DNA from: CAZIOH01 sp964540815
GTDB lineage: Bacteria > Myxococcota_A > Polyangia > Fen-1088
Reading direction: 5' to 3'
Assembly: GCA_964540815.1 (NCBI GenBank)
Contig: CAZIOH010000101.1
Span: forward strand, 1-24,383
DNA: 24,383 nucleotides
Shown: in pieces, positions 16,518 to 23,245 of the stretch
Position numbering within the stretch: the first letter of the stretch is position 1
Layout of the letters: the number at the start of each line of letters is the position of its first letter
Program-made: the position numbers and the translations under genes
Notes under the pieces: model-generated
The model's input: only the letters and a program-made list of their open reading frames with translations
The model's database searches: none
Told to the model about the DNA's origin: nothing

Positions 16518-18146
16518 ATGCACCTCGTCGAGCTGGTGGAGACGTCCCGGCGCGTGAGCGAGACCCGCTCCCGGCTCGAGAAGGTGGCGCTCCTGGCGGA
16601 GGCCCTCGGGCGCATGTCGAGCGCCGAGATCGGCGTGGGGATCTCGTTCCTGTCCGGGAACCTGCCCCTAGGCCGGGTCGGCGTCGGATACGCGACCCTG
16701 CGCGCGCTCGAGACGGCCTCGGGCTCGGCGGCCGCTCCGCCGACGGGGAGCCCCACCTTGACGCCTCCGGCCGGGACACGGGTACCTTTCCGCGGGGCGG
16801 AGCCGGGGCTCGGGCTCGAGGACGTCGCGCGCGGGCTCGAGGCCATCGCGGAGATCTCGGGGCCGGGTGCGGCCGCCCGAAGGGCGAGCGTGCTGGCCGA
16901 GCTGTTCGCGCGGGCCACCGCCGCCGAGCGCGGCTTCCTGACGCGCCTCCTGGCCGGTGAGCTGCGACACGGCGCCCTCGAGGGTGTGCTGTCCGAGGCG
17001 CTGGCGCGTACGTTCTCGGTCACGGGGGCCGACGTTCGCCGGGCCACCATGCTGACCGGCGAACTCGCCGAGGTCGCCCGCGCGCTGGCCGAGCGTGGGC
17101 CGGCAGCCCTGCTGTCCTTCGAGTTGACCCTCTTTCGCCCGCTGCAGCCGATGCTGGCGGATACCGCCGCCGACCTGGGGTCCGCCTTGGCGCAGCTCGG
17201 GCACGGGGGTGAAGGCGGGGCCGGCCTCGAGTACAAGCTCGACGGAGCCCGGGTGCAGGTCCACAAGGACGGCGACCGGGTCGAGGTCTACTCCCGGCAG
17301 CAGAACCCGGTGACCGTGGCGGTGCCGGAGCTGGTCGAGCGCGTGCGGAGCCTGCCGGCTCGGCAGCTCGTCCTCGATGGCGAGGCCGTGGGGCGAGGCG
17401 GTGACGGCCGCCCCGTCCCGTTCCAGATCACCATGCGGCGCTTCGGTCGCCGCCTCGACGTGGATGCGCTGCGCGCGGAGTTGCCGCTCGACGTGGGTTT
17501 CTTCGATGTCCTGCGGCTCGACGGCCAGACCCTGCTCGACCTCCCCGCCTCCGAGCGGTGGGCCGCGCTCGAGGACGCCACCCGGACCGATCCCGGAGCC
17601 CGGATCCCGCGCCTGGTCACGGCCCGCGTCGACGAGGCGGAGGCGTTCGTGGCGCGGGCCCTCCGCGAGGGCCACGAAGGCGTGATGATCAAGAGCCTCG
17701 AGGCCGGATATGCGGCCGGCCGCCGCGGGCAGGAGTGGCTCAAGCTGAAAGCGACCCGCACGCTCGACCTCGTGGTGCTGGCGGCCGAGTGGGGCAGCGG
17801 GCGGCGGCGCGGGTGGCTGAGCAACCTGCACCTCGGCGCGCGCGATCCGGTGGCGGGTGGCTTCGTGATGCTGGGCAAGACGTTCAAGGGCATGACCGAC
17901 GCGATCTTGCGCTGGCAGACCGACGCGCTCCTGGCGCGCGAGCTCGGGCGGGACGGCCATGCGGTCTTCGTCCGGCCGGAGCTGGTGGTCGAGATCGCCT
18001 TCAACGACGTCCAGCAGAGCCCGCAGTACCCGGGTGGTGTGGCGCTGCGCTTCGCCCGGCTCAAGCGCTACCGCACCGACAAGGTCGCGGAGGACGCGAA
18101 CACCATCTCGGAGGTCCGCGCCCTGCTCCCCCCAAGCCTGACCTGA
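16518..18146 (+). CDS. ATP-dependent DNA ligase (archaeal/LigB-like type)
   Basis: The enzyme seals 3'-OH/5'-phosphate nicks using ATP. Its 542 residues have an N-terminal helical DNA-binding domain (about 1-200), the nucleotidyltransferase domain with motif I EYKLDGAR (238-245, AMP-accepting Lys240), motif III near DVGFFDVL (325-332) and motif IV EGVMIK (387-392). Motif V is WLKLKATRTLDLVV (407-420), and a C-terminal OB domain ends with VRPELVVEIAFNDVQ and FARLKRYRTDK. This full-length three-domain form resembles archaeal and eukaryotic replicative-type ligases rather than bacterial LigD. It is probably a secondary ligase beside NAD-dependent LigA, which is not in the window. ATG 16518 has only a weak ribosome site. 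No Ku or LigD-type polymerase gene is nearby. Confidence 0.93.
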   Translation: MHLVELVETSRRVSETRSRLEKVALLAEALGRMSSAEIGVGISFLSGNLPLGRVGVGYATLRALETASGSAAAPPTGSPTLTPPAGTRVPFRGAEPGLGLEDVARGLEAIAEISGPGAAARRASVLAELFARATAAERGFLTRLLAGELRHGALEGVLSEALARTFSVTGADVRRATMLTGELAEVARALAERGPAALLSFELTLFRPLQPMLADTAADLGSALAQLGHGGEGGAGLEYKLDGARVQVHKDGDRVEVYSRQQNPVTVAVPELVERVRSLPARQLVLDGEAVGRGGDGRPVPFQITMRRFGRRLDVDALRAELPLDVGFFDVLRLDGQTLLDLPASERWAALEDATRTDPGARIPRLVTARVDEAEAFVARALREGHEGVMIKSLEAGYAAGRRGQEWLKLKATRTLDLVVLAAEWGSGRRRGWLSNLHLGARDPVAGGFVMLGKTFKGMTDAILRWQTDALLARELGRDGHAVFVRPELVVEIAFNDVQQSPQYPGGVALRFARLKRYRTDKVAEDANTISEVRALLPPSLT

Positions 18147-18186
18147 GCCCCGCATTTTCGGGCCCTTCGAGAGAGACCCAAAACCC

Positions 18187-18220
18187 CGTCCTCGTCCCCG
18201 GCTCTGTCCTCGTCCTCGTC
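18187..18220. repeat. CCTCGT-type hexamer repeat between convergent genes
   Basis: Pyrimidine-rich imperfect hexamers (CGTCCTCGTCC, then CTGTCCTCGTCCTCGTC) lie between the ligase stop and the end of the dehydrogenase gene. The unit matches the GACGAG array at 23184-23231 on the opposite strand. Confidence 0.6.
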
Positions 18221-19580
18221 ACTTCCCGGCGGTGCTGACCCGCCAGATCGCGTTGCTTCCGTCGTCGGCCACCAGCAGCGCACCATCCCGGGCGACGGCG
18301 ACCCCGACCGGGCGCCCCCACACCTGACCGTCCTTGGTGATGAAGCCGGTGAGAAAATCCTGGTAGTCGCCGGTGGCCCGCCCCGCCGGATCGAGCGGCA
18401 CCCGGATGACCTCGTAGCCGACGCGCTGATGCCGATTCCAGGACCCGTGCTCGGCGGCGAACACGTCGCCCTGGTACGCGCTCGGGAACATGCTGCCCGT
18501 GTAGAACGTCATCTGCAACGAGGCGAAGTGCGGCTGGAGCAACACGTCCGGGACGCGCACGCGCGCGGCGAGCTCGGGGTGCTTGCCGGCGTGGCGCGGA
18601 TCCGGATTGGCGCCGATGTAGAACCACGGCCACCCGAAGAAGGCCCCCTCGGGGACGGCGGTGATGTAGTCGGGCACGAGATCGTCCCCCAGCTCGTCGC
18701 GCTCGTTGACCGAGGCCCACAGCGCGCCGGTGCGCGGATGCACCGCGATCCCGACCGCATTGCGGATCCCCGAGGCGTAAATGCGCTGGTCCTTGCCGGT
18801 GGCGGCGTCGAATTCGAGGATGTCCGCGCGGTCCTTCTCGGCGGGCGTCACGTCGGGATCGTCCACGTTCGAGTGCGAGCCCACCGAGACGAAGAGCCGC
18901 TTGCCATCGCGCGAGAACGCCAGATCCCGGGTCCAGTGCCCGCCGCCGCGCAGGAGCCCGCCCCCCGGCAGCGGCGCCACGAGCTCGGGGGCGGCGCGGG
19001 CTTGCATATCCCCCGCGCGATAGGCGAAGCGCACCACCGCGTCGGTGTTCCCCACGTAGAGCCACCCCTCGCGAAAGGCCATCCCGAATGGCTTCTTCAG
19101 GCGCCTCGGTGCGGCCCCGCCGGTGAAGAACGTGCGCCGTTCGGCGGCGCGTCCCTCGGCCGTGAGCCCGCGAAAGACGGTGAGGCTGTCAGCCTTGCTC
19201 TCGGCGACGAACACGTCCCCGTTCGGCGCCACGGCGAGCGCGCGGGGATTGGTCAGACCCCGAGCGAACTCCTGGACCTGAAATCCTGCCGGAGCCTGGG
19301 GCCAGCTGCCGGGTGGCCGAGGCACGACGGTCGGGGGGTTGTCCGCGGACGGGGTAGCATTCGGCGGCGGGAGATCGGAGGCGCGAATCCGGTGGGCGCG
19401 CCCGGGGACCTGGTCGGCGTAGCCGACGAAAGGGTTTCCATCGCGGCGAAACGGCTCCGCGGCCGGCGGAGACGCGTCCGTGGCACGGGCGGCCTCAGGC
19501 GCGGCCCAGACGGCAAAGATCAGCCCCGCGCCCACGGTGGAGGCGACGAGCCCGGGAGCCGAGGACACCTTGCAACGCAT
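18219..19580 (-). CDS. Secreted PQQ-type sugar (sorbosone/aldose) dehydrogenase
   Basis: This predicted periplasmic six-bladed beta-propeller oxidoreductase of the sorbosone dehydrogenase/PQQ-dependent glucose dehydrogenase-B family oxidises sugars; the actual substrate is unknown. A signal sequence (residues about 10-35, GLIFAVWAAPEAARA) is followed by a spacer and then the propeller: LTNPRALAVAPNGDVFVAES, KKPFGMAFREGWLYVGNTD, RDLAFSRDGKRLFVSVGSHS. The invariant SGIRNAVGIAVHP, VNERDELGDDLVPDY and FFGWPWFYIG follow. AEHGSWNR and GRPVGVAVARDGALLVADDG close it. I took ATG 19580, 7 nt after GAG, over the GTG two codons upstream. The start faces that of the DUF4337 gene, so their promoters share 112 bp. 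PQQ biosynthesis genes are not in view. Confidence 0.88.
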   Translation of the reverse strand: MRCKVSSAPGLVASTVGAGLIFAVWAAPEAARATDASPPAAEPFRRDGNPFVGYADQVPGRAHRIRASDLPPPNATPSADNPPTVVPRPPGSWPQAPAGFQVQEFARGLTNPRALAVAPNGDVFVAESKADSLTVFRGLTAEGRAAERRTFFTGGAAPRRLKKPFGMAFREGWLYVGNTDAVVRFAYRAGDMQARAAPELVAPLPGGGLLRGGGHWTRDLAFSRDGKRLFVSVGSHSNVDDPDVTPAEKDRADILEFDAATGKDQRIYASGIRNAVGIAVHPRTGALWASVNERDELGDDLVPDYITAVPEGAFFGWPWFYIGANPDPRHAGKHPELAARVRVPDVLLQPHFASLQMTFYTGSMFPSAYQGDVFAAEHGSWNRHQRVGYEVIRVPLDPAGRATGDYQDFLTGFITKDGQVWGRPVGVAVARDGALLVADDGSNAIWRVSTAGK

Positions 19581-19692
19581 CCGCACACTCTAACCATCGG
19601 GAGCAGAAGAGAAAGACGCAAGGGGCGCCTGCCAGCTGTGGCTCAGGCCGAAGAGGGAGCGGCGACCGTCGGCTGGGGTATGCTCGCCGAGA

Positions 19693-20292
19693 ATGACCGA
19701 GCTTGCCGAGGTGGTCAGCGATGCCGTGGAGCACGGCTCCGGGAACCGACTGAATTCGACCATTGCCCTCCTGGTGGCGATCACCGCGACCTTCACCGCC
19801 CTGTGCAACGTGAAGGACGGCAACGTGGTGCAGGCGATGGCGCAGGACCAGGCGGGCGCCGTCGACGCGTGGTCGTACTACCAGGCCAAGGGCACCAAGC
19901 AAAACCTGGCCGAGTCCACGGTGGACCAGCTGACGCTCGAGCGGGATCTGCGGCCCGAGCTCTCCGCCGAGCTGCGGGCCCGCCTCGAGCGCGAGATCAC
20001 CGAGTACACGGCGCGCGCCCAGCGCTACGCGCACGAGAAGGAGGAGATCAAGGCCAAGGCGGAGGGGTACGAGCACGACTACGATCGGCTCAACCTCCAC
20101 GACGACCAGTTCGATCTCGCCGAGGCCCTGCTGTCCGTCTCGATCGCCCTCTTCGGGATCACCGCCCTCACCCGCAAGCGGGTCCTGCTGGGCTTCGGCG
20201 CGGTCATGGCGGGCTTCGGCCTGCTGTTCGGTCTGGCCGGGTTCTTGGGATGGGGCTTGCACCCGGATTTCTTGACCCGGCTGCTCTCGTGA
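19693..20292 (+). CDS. DUF4337 family membrane protein
   Basis: This is a 199-residue protein of a widespread family of unknown function. An N-terminal membrane segment (about 22-38, STIALLVAITATFTALC) leads into the conserved NVKDGNVVQAM and VDAWSYYQAKGTKQNLAE. A long polar coiled-coil-like stretch follows (about 78-140, with repeated Arg/Glu and REITEYTARAQRYAHEKEEI). Two closing hydrophobic helices (about 143-160 and 165-190) end it. Probably both termini are near the membrane, with the coiled coil in the cytoplasm. ATG 19693 has no Shine-Dalgarno, but TATGCT (19679-19684) just upstream could place transcription initiation almost at the ATG. It converges with the HAD gene. Confidence 0.88.
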   Translation: MTELAEVVSDAVEHGSGNRLNSTIALLVAITATFTALCNVKDGNVVQAMAQDQAGAVDAWSYYQAKGTKQNLAESTVDQLTLERDLRPELSAELRARLEREITEYTARAQRYAHEKEEIKAKAEGYEHDYDRLNLHDDQFDLAEALLSVSIALFGITALTRKRVLLGFGAVMAGFGLLFGLAGFLGWGLHPDFLTRLLS

Positions 20293-20342
20293 AGACCTCC
20301 GCCCGTCGGCTTCGCCAGGGTCCGTCTTCAGTCGTCTTCACG
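20288..20342. terminator. Perfect 9-bp inverted repeat containing both stop codons of convergent genes
   Basis: CGTGAAGAC (20288-20296) and GTCTTCACG (20334-20342) are exact inverted arms around a 37-nt centre. The DUF4337 TGA lies in the left arm and the HAD gene TGA (minus strand) in the right arm. A bidirectional transcription end is a reasonable reading. Confidence 0.45.
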
Positions 20343-21135
20343 GGACGACGGTCGCGGTCCGAGGACCCTCCCCGGCCCTGATCAGGGTCGGCAGATCGAG
20401 GTCGACCAGATCCCCGATGCGCTCGAGGGCGATGTCGGGAGGCGGGTAGCTGGCGACGTCCGCGGCGTGGGCGTAGTGCCCCTGCCGCGGGAACACCGTG
20501 GTCAGCCGCGCCCCCCAGATCTTCTTGGCGGCGGTGAGGATCCGGATCTTGTCGTCGATGAGCACGTAGTGCGCGGCCGGGAAGCGACGCTCGACGTCGT
20601 CGAGCTCGCGCTCCTTGTGGATGTAGATGAGCACCCGCCCGCCGACGGCGTCGAAGAGCCCGGCGCGCTCCACCTTGCGGGGCTGGAAGACCACGTCCCC
20701 GTCGCTGAGGATGACGGTGTCACCAAACGCGGCCACGTGGTCGATGGCGTCGAGCGAGCCCGGGTAGAGACGATTGGCAAACGGGTAGTTCACCAGGAAC
20801 GACGAGACCGCCAGCAGGTGGGGATCGCGCGGATACACCCGCCGGTACTGCTGCAAGGCCCCGAGGTAGTCGGAGTAGCCGAGCTCGGCGCGCAGGTACT
20901 CGAAGATCTCGAAGTAGTGATCGGCGCGCGCGATCCCCACCTCCTTGTTGAGGTAACGGCGCAGATCGCCGGTCACGCGATCGTTGTCGAGCAGGGTGTT
21001 GTCGACGTCGAAGAGAAACACCACCCGCCCCCGGGCCGCGCCGCCGGTCGGCTTGGTCGGTGCCGATGTCGACCCCGGCGCCGGCGCCGGTTCAGGCGCC
21101 GGGCTCGACGGCGGGGCGGACGACTCCCCCGTCAT
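20338..21135 (-). CDS. HAD superfamily hydrolase
   Basis: This is a 265-residue cytoplasmic phosphatase-like enzyme. Motif I is FDVDNTLLDND (nucleophile Asp43, acid/base Asp45), motif II is ILSDGD (Ser144), Lys154 or Lys174 could be the motif III base, and motif IV is LIDDK (Asp194, Asp195). A helical cap lies between about 52 and 125. The first 35 residues are a Pro/Ala/Ser-rich tail, unusual for the family. The ATG at 21135 overlaps the upstream kinase stop as ATGA, so the two are translationally coupled and this start is secure. The pairing suggests a sugar-phosphate or phosphate-ester substrate, which is an inference. It ends head-on with DUF4337 inside an inverted repeat. Confidence 0.88.
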   Translation of the reverse strand: MTGESSAPPSSPAPEPAPAPGSTSAPTKPTGGAARGRVVFLFDVDNTLLDNDRVTGDLRRYLNKEVGIARADHYFEIFEYLRAELGYSDYLGALQQYRRVYPRDPHLLAVSSFLVNYPFANRLYPGSLDAIDHVAAFGDTVILSDGDVVFQPRKVERAGLFDAVGGRVLIYIHKERELDDVERRFPAAHYVLIDDKIRILTAAKKIWGARLTTVFPRQGHYAHAADVASYPPPDIALERIGDLVDLDLPTLIRAGEGPRTATVVP

Positions 21136-21878
21136 TTCACCGTGGCCTCGACGGGGCGCGCGGGTCGAGCGGGGGCGGCGCCCCGCTCGATCGGAAACAC
21201 CAGCGGTCGAGACGAGGGCGCCCACAACCGAAAGCCGCCCTTGAAGGCGTTGGTGTTGTCGACGAGCCGAGCCCCCGGCGGAAGCACGGTCAGGAACTTG
21301 GCGTTTCCGCCGCCCACCACCAGATCCTCGGCCCCGAGGGCCACGGTCAGCCGCTTCGCGACGTCGAGCACGTGGCGCCGCCACTTCTTCTTGCCATGGC
21401 GCTCGAGCCCACGCAGCCCGACGTCGTCCTCGTAGGTGCGGCCCTTGCGATACGGCAGGTGCGCGAGCTCGAGCGGGGCCACGGTCCCGTCGATCACCAG
21501 CGCCGTGCCGAGGCCGGTTCCGAAGCCGAGGAAGAGCATGGTCCCGCCGCGGTAGCTGCCGAGCGCCTGCATGGCCGCGTCATTGATGATGCGCACCGGA
21601 TGCCCGAAGGCCTTGCGAAAATCGAAGCCGACCCAGCCCTCGCCGAGGTTCACCGGCTCGGCCACGATGCGACCGTGCATGACCGGGCCCGGGAACCCGA
21701 TGGAGACGAAGTCGTAGCTCCAGTCGGCGGTCAGGCTCTTGATGGCCTTCATCATCTGACGCGGCGTCAGGCCCGGTCCCGAGCCGAACTCGCGGCGGCG
21801 GGGTTGCCCGGTGGCGAGCAACTTGACGTGGGTTCCCCCGACGTCGACCACGAGGATCTTGGGCGCGGCGGGGGTCAT
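21132..21878 (-). CDS. ppgK: Polyphosphate glucokinase-like ROK family kinase
   Basis: This predicted enzyme phosphorylates glucose using polyphosphate and/or ATP. The 248 residues start with the phosphate-binding VVDVGGTHVKLL (10-21), then have SIGFPGPVMHGRI (59-71), the catalytic Asp100 in IINDAAMQALGSY, and the second phosphate loop LFLGFGTGLGTAL (115-127). LELAHLPYRKGRTYEDDVG follows, in place of the zinc-binding ROK repressor motif, and VVGGGNAKFL lies near the end. The compact length and ELAHL segment fit the PPGK branch. Use of polyphosphate cannot be proven from sequence. ATG 21878 is 11 nt after a TATCCT -10-like element. The HAD gene follows with a 4-bp overlap. Confidence 0.82.
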   Translation of the reverse strand: MTPAAPKILVVDVGGTHVKLLATGQPRRREFGSGPGLTPRQMMKAIKSLTADWSYDFVSIGFPGPVMHGRIVAEPVNLGEGWVGFDFRKAFGHPVRIINDAAMQALGSYRGGTMLFLGFGTGLGTALVIDGTVAPLELAHLPYRKGRTYEDDVGLRGLERHGKKKWRRHVLDVAKRLTVALGAEDLVVGGGNAKFLTVLPPGARLVDNTNAFKGGFRLWAPSSRPLVFPIERGAAPARPARPVEATVK

Positions 21879-21889
21879 GCGGTCCGGTC

Positions 21890-21935
21890 AGGATAGTTCA
21901 GCGCTCGGGGGGCAGGCACCAATTTTTTCGAGCGC
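21890..21935 (-). promoter_or_regulatory. Candidate ppgK promoter with upstream inverted repeat
   Basis: TATCCT (21895-21890 on the minus strand) lies 11 nt before the ppgK ATG. Just upstream, GCGCTCG (21901-21907) and CGAGCGC (21929-21935) form a perfect 7-bp inverted repeat around 21 nt that includes a T6 run on the plus strand. No good -35 is present, so the arms may be an operator or a terminator. Confidence 0.35.
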
Positions 21936-21992
21936 GCGGGGCGGGCGCGACAAACGTGGGCCCCGGCGGGACGGTGGCGGGGCAGCGGCGGC

Positions 21993-23081
21993 TCAGGTCC
22001 CGCCCTCGCGGATCCCGGGGCCGATCGGCCCACTCGGGCCGGCCTGGGGGTCGCCGGTGGGTGGGCGTTCGATCGCGGTCCCGGCGATCGCGGCCCCGGC
22101 GATCCCGGCCGCCGCCACCGGCTCGTCGACCACCGACACGAGATCGTGAAACTTGCGGTAGTCGATCTCGCGGGTCCCGTCCGGGAGCGTCGTGAGCACG
22201 TCCGCGAAGCGCGCTCCCGTCACGATGTCGTCGAGCGTGTAGCCGTGGCGCGCGTGGATGGTCTGCCCGATGGTCTCGTCGAAGCCGGTCAGGCTGAGGT
22301 AGAGCTCCGCCCCCTGCGCCCGCAAGCGCTCGAGGGCCCCCGGGCCGTGAAACGGGCTCTGCGCGTCGATCGCGTGCATGGCGGTCCAGGACAGGTAGAA
22401 GACCGAGGTCCGGTCGCGCACCATCGGGATGTCGAACTGGCGGCGCAGGGTCTCGCCCTCGCGGGTGCGCTCGGTGGCGAGCAGCACCACCCGCAGCTGC
22501 GCCTCGACCACCTGGTTGCGCCGCCAGTTGGCCATGCGGAACATCAGGTACGGGACGCCGTTGCGCGGGGCCAGCACCACCTTGTCGGCGAAGAGCACCC
22601 GGGCGGTCGGGCGGGCGAACCGGGTGAAGGTGATGCCAGTGACCAGGGCCACGCCGAAGATCCCGGTCAGCGCCTCGAAGGCGACGGTGATGTGCGCGTA
22701 GCGCGTGACGGGATACATGCCACCGTATCCGATGGTGGCCAGCGTCTGGACACTGAAGTAAAAAGCGTCCTCCATCGACCCCGGGCGGGCGTTGGCGATG
22801 TCGCCGGGCTGGATGGTGTAGGCCAGCGCGAAGAGCGCGTTGGTGGTGAAGAAGGCCAGCCCGACCAGCGCGAAGAACTCGAGCCAGGTCCGCTGCAACA
22901 TGAAGTGATAGAAGTCCTTGTCGAGCGCGCGCTGGAGCCCGATGGCGCGGGTGGGGGCGAAGGCGAACACCGTTGGCTTGCGGTTCCCGTCCCGATCCCG
23001 GTCGCGATCCCGGCGGCGGCGCGGGTGGGCCCGACGTCGCGCCGCGCGGCTCTGGTCGTCCTCCGCTCGGTGGGTCGCCAT
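21993..23081 (-). CDS. KirBac-type inward rectifier potassium channel
   Basis: This inner-membrane K+ channel has 362 residues and presumably forms a tetramer. An N-terminal cytoplasmic part is strongly basic and acidic (Arg/Asp repeats near 22-35). Then come TM1 (about 66-90), a pore helix and the filter TLATIGYGGMYP with TIGYG at 116-120, and TM2 (about 130-152). A conserved cytoplasmic Kir beta-sandwich follows (YLMFRMANWRRNQVVEAQLRV and IPMVRDRTSVFYLSWTAMHA, later LTGFDETIGQTIHARHGY). The C-terminal tail (about 320-362) is Ala/Gly/Pro-rich low complexity. I chose ATG 23081; the longer frame upstream is pyrimidine-repeat-derived hydrophobic sequence and is rejected. No Shine-Dalgarno is obvious. 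In KirBac channels the C-domain gates the pore in response to lipids or ions. Confidence 0.9.
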   Translation of the reverse strand: MATHRAEDDQSRAARRRAHPRRRRDRDRDRDGNRKPTVFAFAPTRAIGLQRALDKDFYHFMLQRTWLEFFALVGLAFFTTNALFALAYTIQPGDIANARPGSMEDAFYFSVQTLATIGYGGMYPVTRYAHITVAFEALTGIFGVALVTGITFTRFARPTARVLFADKVVLAPRNGVPYLMFRMANWRRNQVVEAQLRVVLLATERTREGETLRRQFDIPMVRDRTSVFYLSWTAMHAIDAQSPFHGPGALERLRAQGAELYLSLTGFDETIGQTIHARHGYTLDDIVTGARFADVLTTLPDGTREIDYRKFHDLVSVVDEPVAAAGIAGAAIAGTAIERPPTGDPQAGPSGPIGPGIREGGT

Positions 23082-23183
23082 GCTCGGGTCGAGACTACGG
23101 GGGAGGACGAGGGGGTGCAAACCGGGCCGAGGGTGCGGCCCGGTCGGGGAACGAGGTACGGGGACGGAGAAAGGGGAACGGGG

Positions 23184-23231
23184 GACGAGGACGAGGACGG
23201 GGACGAGGAAGAGGACGAGGACGAGGAAGAG
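23184..23231. repeat. Hexanucleotide microsatellite upstream of the channel gene
   Basis: Eight consecutive hexamers read GACGAG, GACGAG, GACGGG, GACGAG, GAAGAG, GACGAG, GACGAG, GAAGAG. They sit in a longer purine-rich tract (about 23157-23246) that spans the space between the cytochrome stop and the channel start. The channel gene's strand is the pyrimidine strand. Confidence 0.9.
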
Positions 23232-23245
23232 TGGGAAGAGGAGAG

